From CAVPUA01 sp963708805 (lineage in GTDB: Bacteria; Actinomycetota; Actinomycetes; Mycobacteriales; Jatrophihabitantaceae), in contig CAVPUA010000003.1 of the NCBI GenBank assembly GCA_963708805.1, positions 2,108,001 through 2,172,000 of the forward strand: a DNA stretch of 64,000 nt, given 5' to 3'. The notes below the pieces were generated by a model. It saw only the letters and a list, made by a program, of their open reading frames with translations. It had not been told where the DNA came from and made no database searches. Each line of letters starts with the position of its first letter. Position 1 is the first letter of the stretch. A program made the position numbers and the translations under genes. Of the stretch, positions 36,118 to 46,748 are shown one piece after another.

Positions 36118-36288
36118 TCACCCTTCGTGACGGTGGCGGCCGCGGTACTCGGCGCGGGGTTGCTGGTGGGCGGCACGTCCGCGTCGATCCACTGGCGCCG
36201 TCAAGACGCCGGTCGCGGCGATAGCAGCGGCGACGGTGATGAACAGACCCAGCGCCGAGCGAACCCGGCGTCCCTCGAAAAACCACAT
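36118..36288 (-). CDS. Small membrane/secreted protein, 56 aa
   Basis: ATG 36288 has AGGA seven bases upstream. MWFFEGRRVRSALGLFITVA continues as a hydrophobic helix (ALGLFITVAAAIAATGVLTA), then a basic tail. If one indel near 36175 is assumed, the tail becomes a Pro/Thr/Ala-rich secreted-type sequence (PPTSNPAPSTAAATVTKGDA) ending at 36066. No family recognised. Confidence 0.5.
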   Translation of the reverse strand: MWFFEGRRVRSALGLFITVAAAIAATGVLTAPVDRRGRAAHQQPRAEYRGRHRHEG

Positions 36289-36493
36289 GTCGATCCTCGT
36301 GTGTCCTGCGAGCCGACCTCCCCCGAGGCCGACCGTTCCACGGTTGCACGGGGTAACCGCTTCTGCAAGTGGAGTCCGGTTTCGGCGCTATCTGCTCGAC
36401 GCATCGTGACCGTTCGGGTCGACTGGGTGGCGAACGGGTGGCCGCGCGGCGCGGCTGGGCGACGCGTGGCCCGCATGCGGTAACACTGGTCAG

Positions 36494-37522
36494 GTGGTCG
36501 ACACGAGAAACGACGCGCCCGCCGCGGTCCGCCTGCGCGTCTGGCGCGCGGGCAAAGTAGTAGCCGAGGACTTCCCGTTCGCCGAGATCTCGGACTACCT
36601 GGAGAAGGACGACTGCCTCGTCTGGGTCGACCTGTGCGATCCCGACCACGGTTTGTTACAGGATCTGGCCGATGAGCTGACCCTGGACCCGCTCGCGGTC
36701 GAGGATGCGGTGTCACAAGCCGAGCGGGCCAAGGCGACGCGGTACGCGACGCACACCTTCGTCACCGCCTATGCGACCCGGATGCGCGATGACGGACCGA
36801 CCGAAGCCGACTCGATCGAATCGAACCTGCAGGTCTCGCGGGTTTCGGCGTTCGTGCTCGACCGCGGCATGGTCACGGTGCGCTACGGCGACGGCTTCGA
36901 CATGGCCGACGTGCTGTCGCGGTGGGAGGAGAACCCCGACCTGCTCAAACTGGGGATCGGCGCCCTGGTCTACGGCTTGCTCGACGCGATCGTCGACAGC
37001 CATTTCGACGCGGTGCAGGTCCTCGACGACGCGATGGAGGCGATCGAGGACGAGCTGTTCGACGACGCCATTCCGAACCGGCTGATCCAGCGTAAGACCT
37101 ATCGGATCCGGCGCGACCTGGTCGAGTTGCGGCGGGTGGTGTTGCCCATGCGCGAGGTCGTCAACGCGATCGCCCGTCATCGCAAGGCGATCGGAGCCGC
37201 CTCGACGCTGGACTCGTACTACGACGACTTGTACGACCACGTGCTGCGGGCCTCGGAGTGGACCGAATCCTTACGCGACATGGTCAGCACCGTATTCGAG
37301 ACCAACCTGTCGCTGCAGGACGCGCGGCTCAACACGGTGATGAAGAAGCTGACGAGCTGGGCGGCGATCATCGCGGTGCCGACCGCGGTCACCGGCTACT
37401 TCGGGCAGAACGTTCCCTACCCGGGCTTCGGCAAGGAGTGGGGCTTCGTGCTCAGCGTCGCCGTGATCGTCGCGATCGCTCTTGCGCTCTACACATCGTT
37501 CAAGAAGCGCGACTGGCTCTGA
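36494..37522 (+). CDS. corA: CorA-type divalent cation transporter
   Basis: 342 aa, intact. Soluble N-terminal funnel domain, long helix, and two C-terminal helices (TSWAAIIAVPTAVTGYFGQN and WGFVLSVAVIVAIALALYTS). The pore motif reads GQN (YFGQNVPYPGFG) instead of the classical GMN, a variant I associate with actinobacterial CorA proteins. GTG start at 36494 with no strong SD. The short basic tail KKRDWL is typical. Probably Mg2+ or Co2+ uptake. Confidence 0.88.
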   Translation: MVDTRNDAPAAVRLRVWRAGKVVAEDFPFAEISDYLEKDDCLVWVDLCDPDHGLLQDLADELTLDPLAVEDAVSQAERAKATRYATHTFVTAYATRMRDDGPTEADSIESNLQVSRVSAFVLDRGMVTVRYGDGFDMADVLSRWEENPDLLKLGIGALVYGLLDAIVDSHFDAVQVLDDAMEAIEDELFDDAIPNRLIQRKTYRIRRDLVELRRVVLPMREVVNAIARHRKAIGAASTLDSYYDDLYDHVLRASEWTESLRDMVSTVFETNLSLQDARLNTVMKKLTSWAAIIAVPTAVTGYFGQNVPYPGFGKEWGFVLSVAVIVAIALALYTSFKKRDWL

Positions 37523-37548
37523 GTCGTGAGCCCCACAACGGGGTGCGG

Positions 37549-37686
37549 TCAGCGCACCAGGTTCTGGTACGCGGCCGCCGCGATGAGTTCCTGACGCATC
37601 GACGGGTCGGCCGAGTCGTAGACCCGGTTGAACTCGATACGAGCGCGATGAGCGCGAATGCGGCGGGTGATGCTGGACTTCTTCAT
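37549..37686 (-). CDS. Small basic conserved-type protein, 45 aa
   Basis: ATG 37686 has AGGAG eight bases upstream. MKKSSITRRIRAHRARIEFN is followed by RVYDSADPSMRQELIAAAAY and ends QNLVR. It resembles short basic proteins found across actinobacteria without known function. Convergent with corA, 26 bases from its stop. Confidence 0.75.
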   Translation of the reverse strand: MKKSSITRRIRAHRARIEFNRVYDSADPSMRQELIAAAAYQNLVR

Positions 37687-37758
37687 TTCTTCTGCTCCTG
37701 TTCTGGGTGACCGACGTCTTCGGCGGCCACGTGGACAAGAACGCCCGCCGCCGCCGAT

Positions 37759-37773
37759 CACATCCCGGATGTG
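37759..37773. repeat. 15-bp palindrome upstream of two divergent genes
   Basis: CACATCC-C-GGATGTG is a perfect inverted repeat between the 45-aa gene (minus) and the MobA-like gene (plus), a place suited to an operator. Confidence 0.4.
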
Positions 37774-37863
37774 GGAGAGAACACCCCCTTCACACGAACC
37801 GGCTGGCCCGCGCCGTCGCGACGCGCATCGACCGCCGCGGCTGACCGTGCCTAGGGTGACTCC

Positions 37864-38460
37864 ATGACCGTCTCCGGTGTCCCGGCGGAGAGCCGGCCGC
37901 GTGTCATCGGCGTCGTACTCGCCGCGGGTGCGGGCACCCGGATGGGCCGGCCGAAGGCCGAGATCGTGCTGGACGGTGCCCGCCTGATCGATCGGGCGGT
38001 GGCCGCGATGGGCGCGTGCGACGAGCTGATCGCGGTTGTCCGGCCCGGCGTCGTCGTCGACGGTGTGCGCACGATCGTCAATCCATCGCCCGAGCGGGGC
38101 ATGCGCAGCTCGCTCGCGCTGGCGGTCGACGTCGCCCGCGATCAGGACGTGCTCGTCGTCATGCTGGTCGACCTGCCCGGAGTACCGGCCGAGTCCGTCG
38201 AGGCCGTCGTACGCGCGTGGCGGCCCGGCCGGGTGGCGGTGGGCCGCTTCGGTCGCCGTCGCGGACACCCCATCGCGATGGCCGGCCAGTTGTGGCAGGC
38301 CGCGCTGCTGGTGGCCGGGGCCGACGAGGGAGCCCGCCGGTTTCTGGCCGACCATCCCGAACTCGTCGACGAGGTCGACGTCGGCGGCGACCCGGTCGAT
38401 CTCGATCGGCCCGAGGACCTCGCGGCGTGGAAATCGGGGAGCCGTACCGAGCCGGAATAG
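37864..38460 (+). CDS. MobA-like NTP transferase
   Basis: 198 aa, intact. Rossmann-type nucleotidyltransferase with the signature VVLAAGAGTRMGRPKAEIVL and a metal-binding region VLVVMLVDLPGVPAESVEAV. Closest in style to the MocA/MobA molybdenum-cofactor nucleotidyltransferases (CTP or GTP plus molybdopterin). No other molybdenum gene is nearby, so the substrate is uncertain. ATG 37864 follows a weak SD. Confidence 0.8.
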   Translation: MTVSGVPAESRPRVIGVVLAAGAGTRMGRPKAEIVLDGARLIDRAVAAMGACDELIAVVRPGVVVDGVRTIVNPSPERGMRSSLALAVDVARDQDVLVVMLVDLPGVPAESVEAVVRAWRPGRVAVGRFGRRRGHPIAMAGQLWQAALLVAGADEGARRFLADHPELVDEVDVGGDPVDLDRPEDLAAWKSGSRTEPE

Positions 38461-38513
38461 GCCGACGCGTGGGCCACTAACATCGGGTCGCACGATCAAC
38501 TCGACTATCTCGA

Positions 38514-40544
38514 TTGGACTCCGACGTGGACGCCTCGCCTGATACCCCATCCGTGTCGACGGTCCTGGTGGCCGCCGGCACGACGGCGGCCGAGGCGCTG
38601 CAGGACGCCGGCGTCGATCTGGTCGGCCCGAACGGCGCGGTCGTCGTCATGGAGTTGTCCTCGCGTGCGCTGCGTGACCTCGCCTGGCGCCCACCGGTCG
38701 ACGCCGAGGTGCAGCCGGTCCCGGCCGACTCGGACGAGGGGCTGTCCGTGATTCGGCACTCGGCCGCGCACGTCATGGCTCAGGCCGTGCAGGACCTCTT
38801 CCCGGGCACGCTGCTGGGGATCGGCCCGCCCATCCAGGATGGCTTCTACTACGACTTCGCTCCTGACCGACCCTTCGAGCCGGACGACCTGCCCAAGATC
38901 GAGAAGCGGATGCAGGAGATCATCAAAGCCGGTCAACGTTTCGAGCGACGCGAGATCAGCGACGACGACGCCCGGGTCGAGCTCGCCCACGAGCGATTCA
39001 AGCTCGAACTGATCGACATCAAGGGTTCCGAGGGCGAACACGAGGCCGAGGTCGGTGCCGGCCAGCTGACCATGTACGACAACGTCGACGCCAAGTCCGG
39101 TGATCGCGTCTGGACCGACCTGTGCCGCGGCCCGCACCTGCCGACCACGCGGCGCATTCCGGCCTTCAAGCTGATGCGCACGGCGGCCGCGTACTGGCGC
39201 GGCAGCGAGAAGAACCCGCAATTGCAGCGCATCTACGGCACCGCCTGGGCCAGTCGCGACGACCTGAAGGACTACCTCGTCCGGCTCGACGAGGCCGCCA
39301 AGCGCGACCACCGCAAGTTGGGTGTCGAGCTCGACCTCTTCAGCTTCCCGGACGAGATCGGTTCGGGGCTGCCGGTGTTCCACCCCAAGGGCGGCGTCAT
39401 CAAGCGCGAGATGGAGGACTACGTCCGTCGGCGGCACATCGAAGAGGGATTCGAGTACGTCGGAACGCCGCACATCACCAAGGAGGGCCTGTTCCACACC
39501 TCGGGTCACCTGCCCTATTACGCCGACGGAATGTTCCCGCCGCTCGATGTCGATGGCAGTGAGTACCGCCTGAAGGCGATGAACTGCCCGATGCACAACT
39601 TGATCTACCGCTCCCGCGGGCGTTCGTATCGGGAACTGCCGTTGCGCCTGTTCGAGTTCGGGCACGTCTATCGCTACGAGAAGTCCGGCGTCGTGCACGG
39701 GCTGACCCGCGTGCGCGGATTCGCCCAGGACGACTCGCACTCCTACGTGGAACCCGAGCAGGCCGCGGGCCGAGATCAAGCACCTGCTGAACTTCTGCCT
39801 CGGCCTCTTCCGCGACTTCGGTCTGGACGACTTCTACCTCGAGCTGTCGACCCGCGACGACTCCAAGCCCGACAAGTTCGTCGGGTCCGACGAGGACTGG
39901 GCCGTCGCCACCGACGTGCTGAGGCAGGTCGCGGTCGAGTCCGGGTTGCAGCTCGTTCCGGACCCGGGCGGCGCGGCGTACTACGGGCCGAAGATCTCGG
40001 TGCAGGCGCAGGGACGCGATCGGGCGCACCTGGCAGATGTCGACTATCCAGTACGACTTCAACCAGCCGGCGCGTTTCGAGCTGGAGTACCAGGCCGCGG
40101 ACGGTTCGCGAAAGCAGCCGGTCATGATCCACTCGGCCAAGTTCGGATCGATCGAGCGCTTCATCGGCGTGCTGACCGAGCACTACGCCGGGGCGTTTCC
40201 CGGCGTGGCTCTCGCCCGTCCAGGTGATCGCCATCCCGATCAGCGAGGATCAGATCGACTATCTGCTCGAGATCGCCACCCGACTGCGCAAGCAAGGGAT
40301 CCGGGTCGAGGTCGACACCTCGGACGACCGGATGCAGAAGAAGATCCGCACCGCGCAGCGCTCGAAGGTGCCCTTCATGGTCCTGGCCGGGTCGACCGAC
40401 GTCGAGGCCGGCGCCGTCTCGTTCCGCTATCGCGACGGGACGCAGCGCAACGGCATCCCGATTGCGCGCGCGGTCAACGAGATCGTCGACTGGGTCCAGC
40501 GTCGTGAGAATCCATCGCCGAGCGAGTCGTCCTTCTCGGCATGA
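38514..40544 (+). CDS. thrS: Threonyl-tRNA synthetase (frameshifted)
   Basis: Class II synthetase. TGS-like N-terminus, editing domain (SVIRHSAAHVMAQAVQDLFP, WTDLCRGPHLPTT), catalytic core (KLMRTAAAYWRGSEKNPQLQ, AMNCPMHNLIYRSRGRSYRE, LFEFGHVYRYEKSGVVHGLT, RVRGFAQDDSH), and anticodon domain (QVIAIPISEDQIDYLLEIAT). Indels near 39767 (an extra G), 40035 and 40215; corrected, about 676 aa, normal length. TTG start at 38514 or GTG 38526. The stop overlaps the HIT gene ATG. Confidence 0.93.
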
Positions 40545-41106
40545 GCGGCGAGACCGACGGCGTCGAGGTGGTCGATGCCAGGGAGCTGGCCGGTGAACCG
40601 GACGGTTTCGGCCGGTTGTGGACGCCGCATCGACTCGCCTACATCCAGGGCGAGGGCAAGCCCGGTGATGCCGAGGCGGGGGAGCAGTGCCCGTTCTGCC
40701 GAATACCGTCGATGAGCGACGAGGACGGTCTCATCGTCGTCGCGCGGCGAACTGAGCCTACGCGGTCCTCAATCTCTTCCCGTACAACAGCGGCCATCTC
40801 ATGGCGGTGCCGTACCGGCATGTGGCCGACTACACCGAGCTGACCGAGGCCGAGGTGGCCGAGATCGCCGCCCTGACCCGGACGGCCATGACGGTGATGC
40901 GCGGGGTCAGCGCCCCGCACGGCTTCAACATCGGCATGAACCAGGGAACGGTGGCCGGGGCCGGCATCGCGGCTCATCTGCACCAGCACGTCGTGCCGCG
41001 ATGGGGCGGAGACACCAATTTCGTGCCGATCATCGCTCACACTCGGGTACTGCCGCAGCTACTCTCCGAAACAAGGCGAATACTGGCCGACGCGTGGCCC
41101 GTGTGA
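40541..41106 (+). CDS. HIT-family nucleotide hydrolase/phosphorylase (frameshifted)
   Basis: Carries the histidine triad (AAHLHQHVVPRW) and NMNQGTVAGAG-like sequence. The N-terminus has FGRLWTPHRLAYI and a Cys pair (CPFC), as in AP4A phosphorylase-like HIT proteins encoded after thrS in actinobacteria. One indel near 40752 (then LAYAVLNLFPYNSGHLM-like reading). About 188 aa. In many actinobacteria the next gene is pgsA; here it is not. Confidence 0.85.
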
Positions 41107-41226
41107 ACTAAGGCGTAAGCGGTCGGTAATGCTGTGGGGTTTGGACGGCATATCGAGTTAACACCAGAAAGATCGGCTACCGTTTCCCGAGCCGCGAAAC
41201 GTCTGCGGCGGAGTGAACGGAGCGGA

Positions 41227-44201
41227 ATGCGACGTCGTACGGCGGCCATCGCGCTCTCCGCGCTGGGTATCGCCGCCGTCGTCACCGTCTCGACGCACGC
41301 TCGTCCGACCGGCTCGGATCACCTTTCGGCGCACCCGCTGACCTCCGTCGTCACGTCGGCCGGCAAGTCGGCCGCCGCGGTCGCTTCGGCGCCGAGCACG
41401 GCGGCGCCGACCTCGCCCGTGGTGGCGAGTCAGCCGGCCGCGGCCGCAGCGGCATTCGCCAAGGCCGCTCTGGCGCGCGTCGACGTCCAGTCCACGAAGC
41501 CGACCATTCCAGGGGTCGATCCGAAGCTGCTGCTGCCCTCGTCCGCCACCAAGATGGTCGCTGTCAACGTGGCCGGGGCCAGCGAAGCCGACGAGCGCCG
41601 CGCGGTGGCCGCTGCCGGTGGCCAGGTCAGGGCGGGCGCCGACGGCGTGGTGTCAGCCACCGTCCCGGTCGGCTCCTTGGCGGCGCTCGCCAAGGCGGCC
41701 GGAGTTCACGCGGTGACCAAACCCGTCGGCGTGATCACCGAGGCGGTCTCGCAGGGTGTCGTCGAATCGGACGCGTCCGTCTGGCAGGCCAACGGGTCAA
41801 CTGGCGCCGGCGTCACCGTCGCGGTGGTGGACGCCGGATTCAGCGGCCTCGCCACCCAGGTCGCGGCCGGAAACCTCCCAGCCGGGACCCAGGTCGACGG
41901 CAACTTCTGCGGCTCCGACGTGAACGACACCGACCATGGAACGTCCGTGGCCGAGATCGTCCACCAGATGGCTCCAGGGGCCACGCTCAAGCTGTACTGC
42001 GTCACCGACACGATCAGCCTGGCCAGCGCGGAGGCCCAGATCGAGGCGGCTGGGATCAAGATCGTCAACGCGTCGATAGCGTTCCCGGGAGACGACCGGG
42101 GCGACGGAACCGGGGGCGGGGCGACATCGGCCGCGAGCACGGTCATGCGGGCGAGCAATGCGGGCATCCTGTGGGTCGCATCGGCCGGCAACTCGGGCGT
42201 CGACCATTGGAGCGCTGACTTCTCCTACGACGCGGCGACCATGCTGCCCAACGGCACCGCGCTGACCCGCCTGAACGCGGCCACCGACCTGGACTACGTC
42301 ACGATCGCTCAGGGCCAGACCGCGCAGTTCTACCTCCAGTGGGACGACTGGCCCGACTCCAGCCTCAACATCTCCCTGGCCGTTGCGCCCAGTTCGGGCG
42401 GCCTGCCCACGGGTGCCTTCCAGACGGTCTCGCAGACCGCCGGATCGACGCCGACGCTGTCGCAGTGTTTCGCTCCGGGCGGGGCCGGCGGCTGCATCGA
42501 CACCGACGCCTTCCCCAGCGCGGGCCAGGCCTACGTGGTCGGCGTCCTGGTGCCGCAGGGAGTTCCCGCGATCCAGTTCGACCTCGACTACGAGGGCGAT
42601 GTCGGGCCCAACGCCCTGTCCTGCACGGCCACCGACTTGAACACCGGCCTGTGCACGACGAACAGCCCGACGCCCGGAAGCATCGCCGAACCCGCCAGCT
42701 CGCCGTACGCGTTCGCCGTCGGCGCGGTCGACGGCAGCGGGAGCGCAAAGTGCGGCGCCGGCGTCGCGGGAACCGGTACGTACCCGCTCGAGAACTACAG
42801 CTCGCAGGGCCCGACCATCGACGGCCGAACCAAACCCGACCTGGCCGCCTTCGACGGCGTGACGAACAACGCGAATGCGGGTGATCCCTTCTGCGGCACA
42901 TCCGCGTCCGCACCCCACGTCGCCGGCGCCGCCGCGCTCGTGGCCCAGGCTCATCCCGACCTTTCGGCCTCCGGACTCGAGACCTTCTTGTCGCAGCGGG
43001 CCAACAACGGTTCTCCGAACTCTCCGGCCACCGACGCCGAGGGAGCGGGCGTCCTCGCCCTGGGCACTCCGACGTCGGGGACGTATCAGCCCATCACTCC
43101 GACGCGACTGCTCGACACCCGAACCGGGACGGCGACTCCGATGCAACCCGGTGCGACGCTCGCGCTGAAGGTCGAGGGAGCCGGGGCCATACCGGCCTCC
43201 GGGGTCACCGCGGTCGTTCTGAACACCACGGTCACCCAGCCCACCGCGACCGGCTATCTCACGGTCTGGCCCGGGGGAACGACGATGCCGGGCGCGTCCA
43301 ACCTCAACTTCCTGGCCGGCCAGTCGGTGCCGAACCTGGTCGTCGTCCAGGTCGGGCCGAACGGCTATGTGGACTTCTACAACGGGTCGGCCGGGACGGT
43401 GCACCTCATCGTCGACGTGTCCGGGTACTACGTCGTCTCCTCGCCGAGTCCGGGCGCGTTGGTGTCGGTGGCGCCGAGCCGGGTGCTGGACACCCGGGCC
43501 GGCAACGGTGGCACGATCCTGTCCCCGGGGGGCACCGTGCGCCTCCAGGTCGCCGGACGTGGAGGAATACCGCTGACGGGCGCCGGCACCGTCGTGCTCA
43601 ACGTGACGGTGACGCAGCCGACGGCCAGCGGCTACATCACCGTGTGGGGTGATGGCACGACGATGCCCGGCGTCTCGAATCTCAACTTCCTCGCGAATCA
43701 GACCATCCCGAATCTGGTCGTGGCCCAGGTCGGCAGCGACGGTGAGGTCGATCTGTACAACGGCTCGGCCGGGACGGTGCAGCTCATCGCCGACGTCAAC
43801 GGGTACTTCGTGTCCGGGGCGACTCACGGGACGGGTACTGCACGGCCGTGTCGCCCACCCGCGCTACTCGACACGCGTTCCGCGGGCAGCACCGCCGTCG
43901 CCCCGATGGGCACGCGTTCAACTGCACGTCGCCGGTAGGGCCGGCGTGCCGGCGGGTGCGACCGCGGTCGTGCTCAACGTGACGGTCGACGCAGCCGACG
44001 GCCAGCGGCTACATCACCGTCTGGGGTGACGGCACGAGCTTGCCGGGCGTGTCGAATCTGAACTTCCTGGCTCAGCAATCGGTACCCAATCTGGTGGTTG
44101 CCCAGATCGGCTCGGACGGCGTGGTCGATTTCTACAACGGCTCGGCCGGGACAGTGCAGCTGATCGTCGATGTGTTCGGCTACGTCGCGGCCGCGAGCTG
44201 A
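41227..44201 (+). CDS. Secreted subtilisin-like (S8) protease with triple C-terminal repeat
   Basis: ATG 41227 with GGAG five bases upstream starts a signal peptide (TAAIALSALGIAAVVTVSTH). After an Ala-rich pro-region comes an S8 domain: Asp (TVAVVDAGFSG, about residue 202), His (DTDHGTSVAEIV, about 236), Asn (VASAGNSG) and Ser (CGTSASAPHVAGAAALVAQA, about 558), with an insert between Asn and Ser. The tail holds three repeats of about 115 aa starting RLLDTR/RVLDTR and ending NGSAGTV.L..DV.GY (from about 43090, 43440 and 43840). The third repeat has indels near 43835, 43915 and 43985; the stop is at 44201. Confidence 0.85.
43088..44198 (+). repeat. Three direct protein repeats (RLLDTR...YNGSAG...GY)
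   Basis: Units at about 43088-43436, 43440-43820 and 43835-44198 share the order LDTR, VVLN.TVTQPTA.GY.TVW, PG.SNLNFLA.Q, PNLVV.Q.G and NGSAGTV. Units 2 and 3 are close at DNA level, which makes mis-assembly or recombination possible. Confidence 0.85.
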
Positions 44202-44213
44202 CGGCGCCTCGAC

Positions 44214-45300
44214 GTGACGTTGCACCTGCGGGGAGTCTTCCTGCCCGACGAGATCGAGCGGCGAGGCGTGGGTCGATCGACGGCCGGCTGACCTTCGAAC
44301 GGCCCCCGGGCGAGTACGAGACGATCGCCGACCGGGGCTGGGTGCTCCCGGGTTTCGTCGACGCGCACTGCCACATCGGCCTCGCGCCGGATGGCTTCGT
44401 CGCCCGATCCGGACGGGCAGGCGGCCCAGGCTGTCCTGGATCGGGACGCGGGCGCGCTGCTGCTTCGTGACGCCGGCTCGCCGGTCGACAACACCTCCGT
44501 CCAGCAGCGTTCTGACCTCCCCGAACTCATCCGGGCCGGGCGGCACATCGCTCGCCCCGGCCGCTACATCCGGCACCTCGGGGTCGAGGTCGAGCCGGAC
44601 CAGCTCGTCCACGAGGTGGGCGTACAGGCGGCGCGGGGGGACGGGTGGGTCAAACTCGCCGCCGACTGGATCGACCGATCGGTCGGTGACCTCGCCCCGG
44701 TCTGGCCGGACGACGTCCTCGCCGAGGCGATCGCCCACGCCCACGCGCTCGGCTGTCGGGTTGCGGCGCACGTTTTCGGTGAGGACGCGCTGCCCGGCTT
44801 GATCGCCGGTGGAATCGACTCGATCGAGCACGGGACGGGATTGACCGACGACCTGGTCGCCCGGCTGAGCGGTCGTGACGTGGCCGTCGTGCCGACGTTG
44901 ATCAACATCGACAACTTTCCCGAGATAGCCGCCCAGGGCGAAGCGAAATACCCGCTCTACTCGGCCCACATGCGCGCGCTGTTCGCCACGTCCCGGCAGC
45001 GGATCCGCACCGTGTGGGAGGCCGGCATACCGGTCTTCACCGGCACTGATGCGGGAGGTTCGCTCGTGCACGGACTGATCCGGAAGGAGATCGTCGCCCT
45101 GGTCGAGGCCGGCATCCCGCAGGCGCGACGTCATCGCCCAGTCGTCGTGGCGCGCCCGCGAGTGGCTCGGGCGCCCGGGGCTGATCGAAGGCGCTCGGGC
45201 GGATCTGCTGGTGTTCGCCGACGACCCCCGCCGGGAGTTGGCGACGATCTTCACACCCACGTGCACGATGCTTCGAGGGGTGGTCGTCAACCGGCGCTGA
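44214..45300 (+). CDS. Amidohydrolase/imidazolonepropionase-like metal hydrolase (frameshifted)
   Basis: TIM-barrel metal hydrolase of the amidohydrolase superfamily. HxH motif in DAHCHIG after PGF, later VAAHVFGEDALPGLIAGGID with SIEHGT, and VFTGTDAGGSLVHGL near the end supply the remaining ligands. The final part GARADLLVFADDPRRELATI is in another frame. Indels near 44263, 44400 and 45130. GTG 44214 is the likely start. Substrate unknown. Confidence 0.8.
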
Positions 45301-45475
45301 ACCGCTCGCTGCTGGACGCCCTCCGCCGATCTGGCACAATGGCTCGTCGAGTGCCGACCCGCGGTGGACCCTCTCATCCGCGACGGACCGGCCCATCCGG
45401 ATTCGCACGCTTCGCTGACCCCACGCGGAGCGGTCGATTCCACCCGAAACCGCAACGTCTGGAGTACCCGAGCCC

Positions 45476-45970
45476 GTGGCCACAAAGATCAAGCTCATGC
45501 GTCTGGGAAAGATGCGCGAGCCGCATTACCGCATCGTCGTCGCCGACGCCCGCACCAAGCGCGACGGCCGGTCGATCGAGACGATCGGCGAGTACCACCC
45601 CAAGAACGACCCGTCGGTCATCAAGGTCGACGGCGAGCGCGTCGCCTACTGGCTCGGCGTCGGTGCGCAGCCGACCGAATCGGTCACCGCAATCCTCAAG
45701 GTCACCGGCGACTGGCAGAAGTTCAAGGGCGAGGCGGCTCCGGCGCCGATGAAGATGGCCGCGCCGAAGCCCAACAAGCTCGATCTGTTCAACGCGGCGC
45801 TGGCCGAGACCGCGGGCGAGCCGACGACCGAGGCCACCACGCCGAAGAAGAAGGCCGCCCCAAGAAGGTCGCCGAGCCGGCACCGGCCGAAGCGACTGCC
45901 GACGCGCCCGTCGCCGAGGCGGGCTCCGGCCGAGACGGCCCCGGCCGACGAGTCCGGCTCGGAGAGCTGA
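45476..45970 (+). CDS. rpsP: 30S ribosomal protein S16 with long C-terminal tail
   Basis: ATKIKLMRLGKMREPHYRIV, VADARTKRDGRSIETIGEYH and VAYWLGVGAQPTESV are S16. GTG start at 45476 with GGAG 12 bases upstream. The tail beyond residue 85 is Ala/Lys/Pro/Glu-rich, as in actinobacterial S16; between about 45858 and 45925 the alternative frame (KKVAEPAPAEATADAPVAEA) is clearly the real one. A CACAAT near 45335 may be a -10 box. Confidence 0.93.
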   Translation: MATKIKLMRLGKMREPHYRIVVADARTKRDGRSIETIGEYHPKNDPSVIKVDGERVAYWLGVGAQPTESVTAILKVTGDWQKFKGEAAPAPMKMAAPKPNKLDLFNAALAETAGEPTTEATTPKKKAAPRRSPSRHRPKRLPTRPSPRRAPAETAPADESGSES

Positions 45971-45971
45971 C

Positions 45972-46209
45972 GTGCTCGAGGAAGCCCTCGAGCACCTCGT
46001 TCGCGGCATCGTCGACCACCCCGACGACGTCATCGTCGAGAACGTGACCAACCGCCGCGGCACCCGGCTCGAGATCCGGGTCCACCCCGACGATCTCGGT
46101 CGGGTGATCGGTCGCAACGGTCGGACGGCCAAGGCGCTGCGCCAGGTCGTCAACGGTGTCGGCGGCAAGGGCATCCGGGTCGACGTCGTCGACTCTCGCC
46201 CGCGACTGA
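45972..46209 (+). CDS. khpA: KH-domain RNA-binding protein KhpA
   Basis: About 77 aa. VLEEALEHLVRGIVDHPDDV, LEIRVHPDDLGRVIGRNGRT (the GxxG loop is IGRNGR) and AKALRQVVNGVGG. GTG 45972 follows rpsP by one base. The frame runs past the expected end; an indel near 46200 gives the usual short end SRD-stop at 46209. Confidence 0.9.
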
Positions 46210-46213
46210 GCCG

Positions 46214-46738
46214 GTGCCCGATCCGGCCGAGCTGATCGCCGTCGGCCGAATCGGCCCGGCGCACGGCACGCGTGGCGACGCCTTCGTCGAACCGTGGACG
46301 GACGACCCGGACGAGCGCTTCGCCGCCGGGGTCGTCCTCACCGTCGACCCGCCGGGTTCCGGCTCGCTCACCGTCGAGTCGTCGCGACTGCACTCGGGTC
46401 GCTTCGTCGTCCACTTCGCGGGCGTCGACGACCGCAATGCCGTCGAGGCGCTGCGCGGCACCCGGCTGCTGCTCGCCGCCGGCGACCGACCCGCGCTCGA
46501 CGACCCGGACGAGTTCTACGACACCGATCTGATCGGCCTGACCGCCCGATCGGCCGACGGGCGAGGTGTTCGGGACCGATCCGCGAGGTCGTGCACATCG
46601 GCCCGGCCGACTACCTCGAACTCGACGTCGACGGGCACTGCGCGGCTCGTCCCGTTCGTGTCCGCGATCGTCCCCGAGGTCGACGTCGCGGGCGGGTTCG
46701 TGGTCATCGCCCCGCCCGACGGACTGTTCGAGCTGTGA
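46214..46738 (+). CDS. rimM: Ribosome maturation factor RimM
   Basis: 30S maturation protein. ELIAVGRIGPAHGTRGDAFV is the RimM start; then RFVVHFAGVDDRNAVEALRG and the PRC-barrel part with PFVSAIVPEVDVAGGFVVIA. Between about 46565 and 46645 the real sequence (REVVHIGPADYLELDVDGH) is in another frame. GTG start. Confidence 0.9.
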   Translation: MPDPAELIAVGRIGPAHGTRGDAFVEPWTDDPDERFAAGVVLTVDPPGSGSLTVESSRLHSGRFVVHFAGVDDRNAVEALRGTRLLLAAGDRPALDDPDEFYDTDLIGLTARSADGRGVRDRSARSCTSARPTTSNSTSTGTARLVPFVSAIVPEVDVAGGFVVIAPPDGLFEL

Positions 46739-46748
46739 GGATCACGTC

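Noticed and set aside
36050..36120. tRNA gene around the 13-bp hairpin
   Set aside because: No cloverleaf arms or CCA-type end; it is a simple hairpin.
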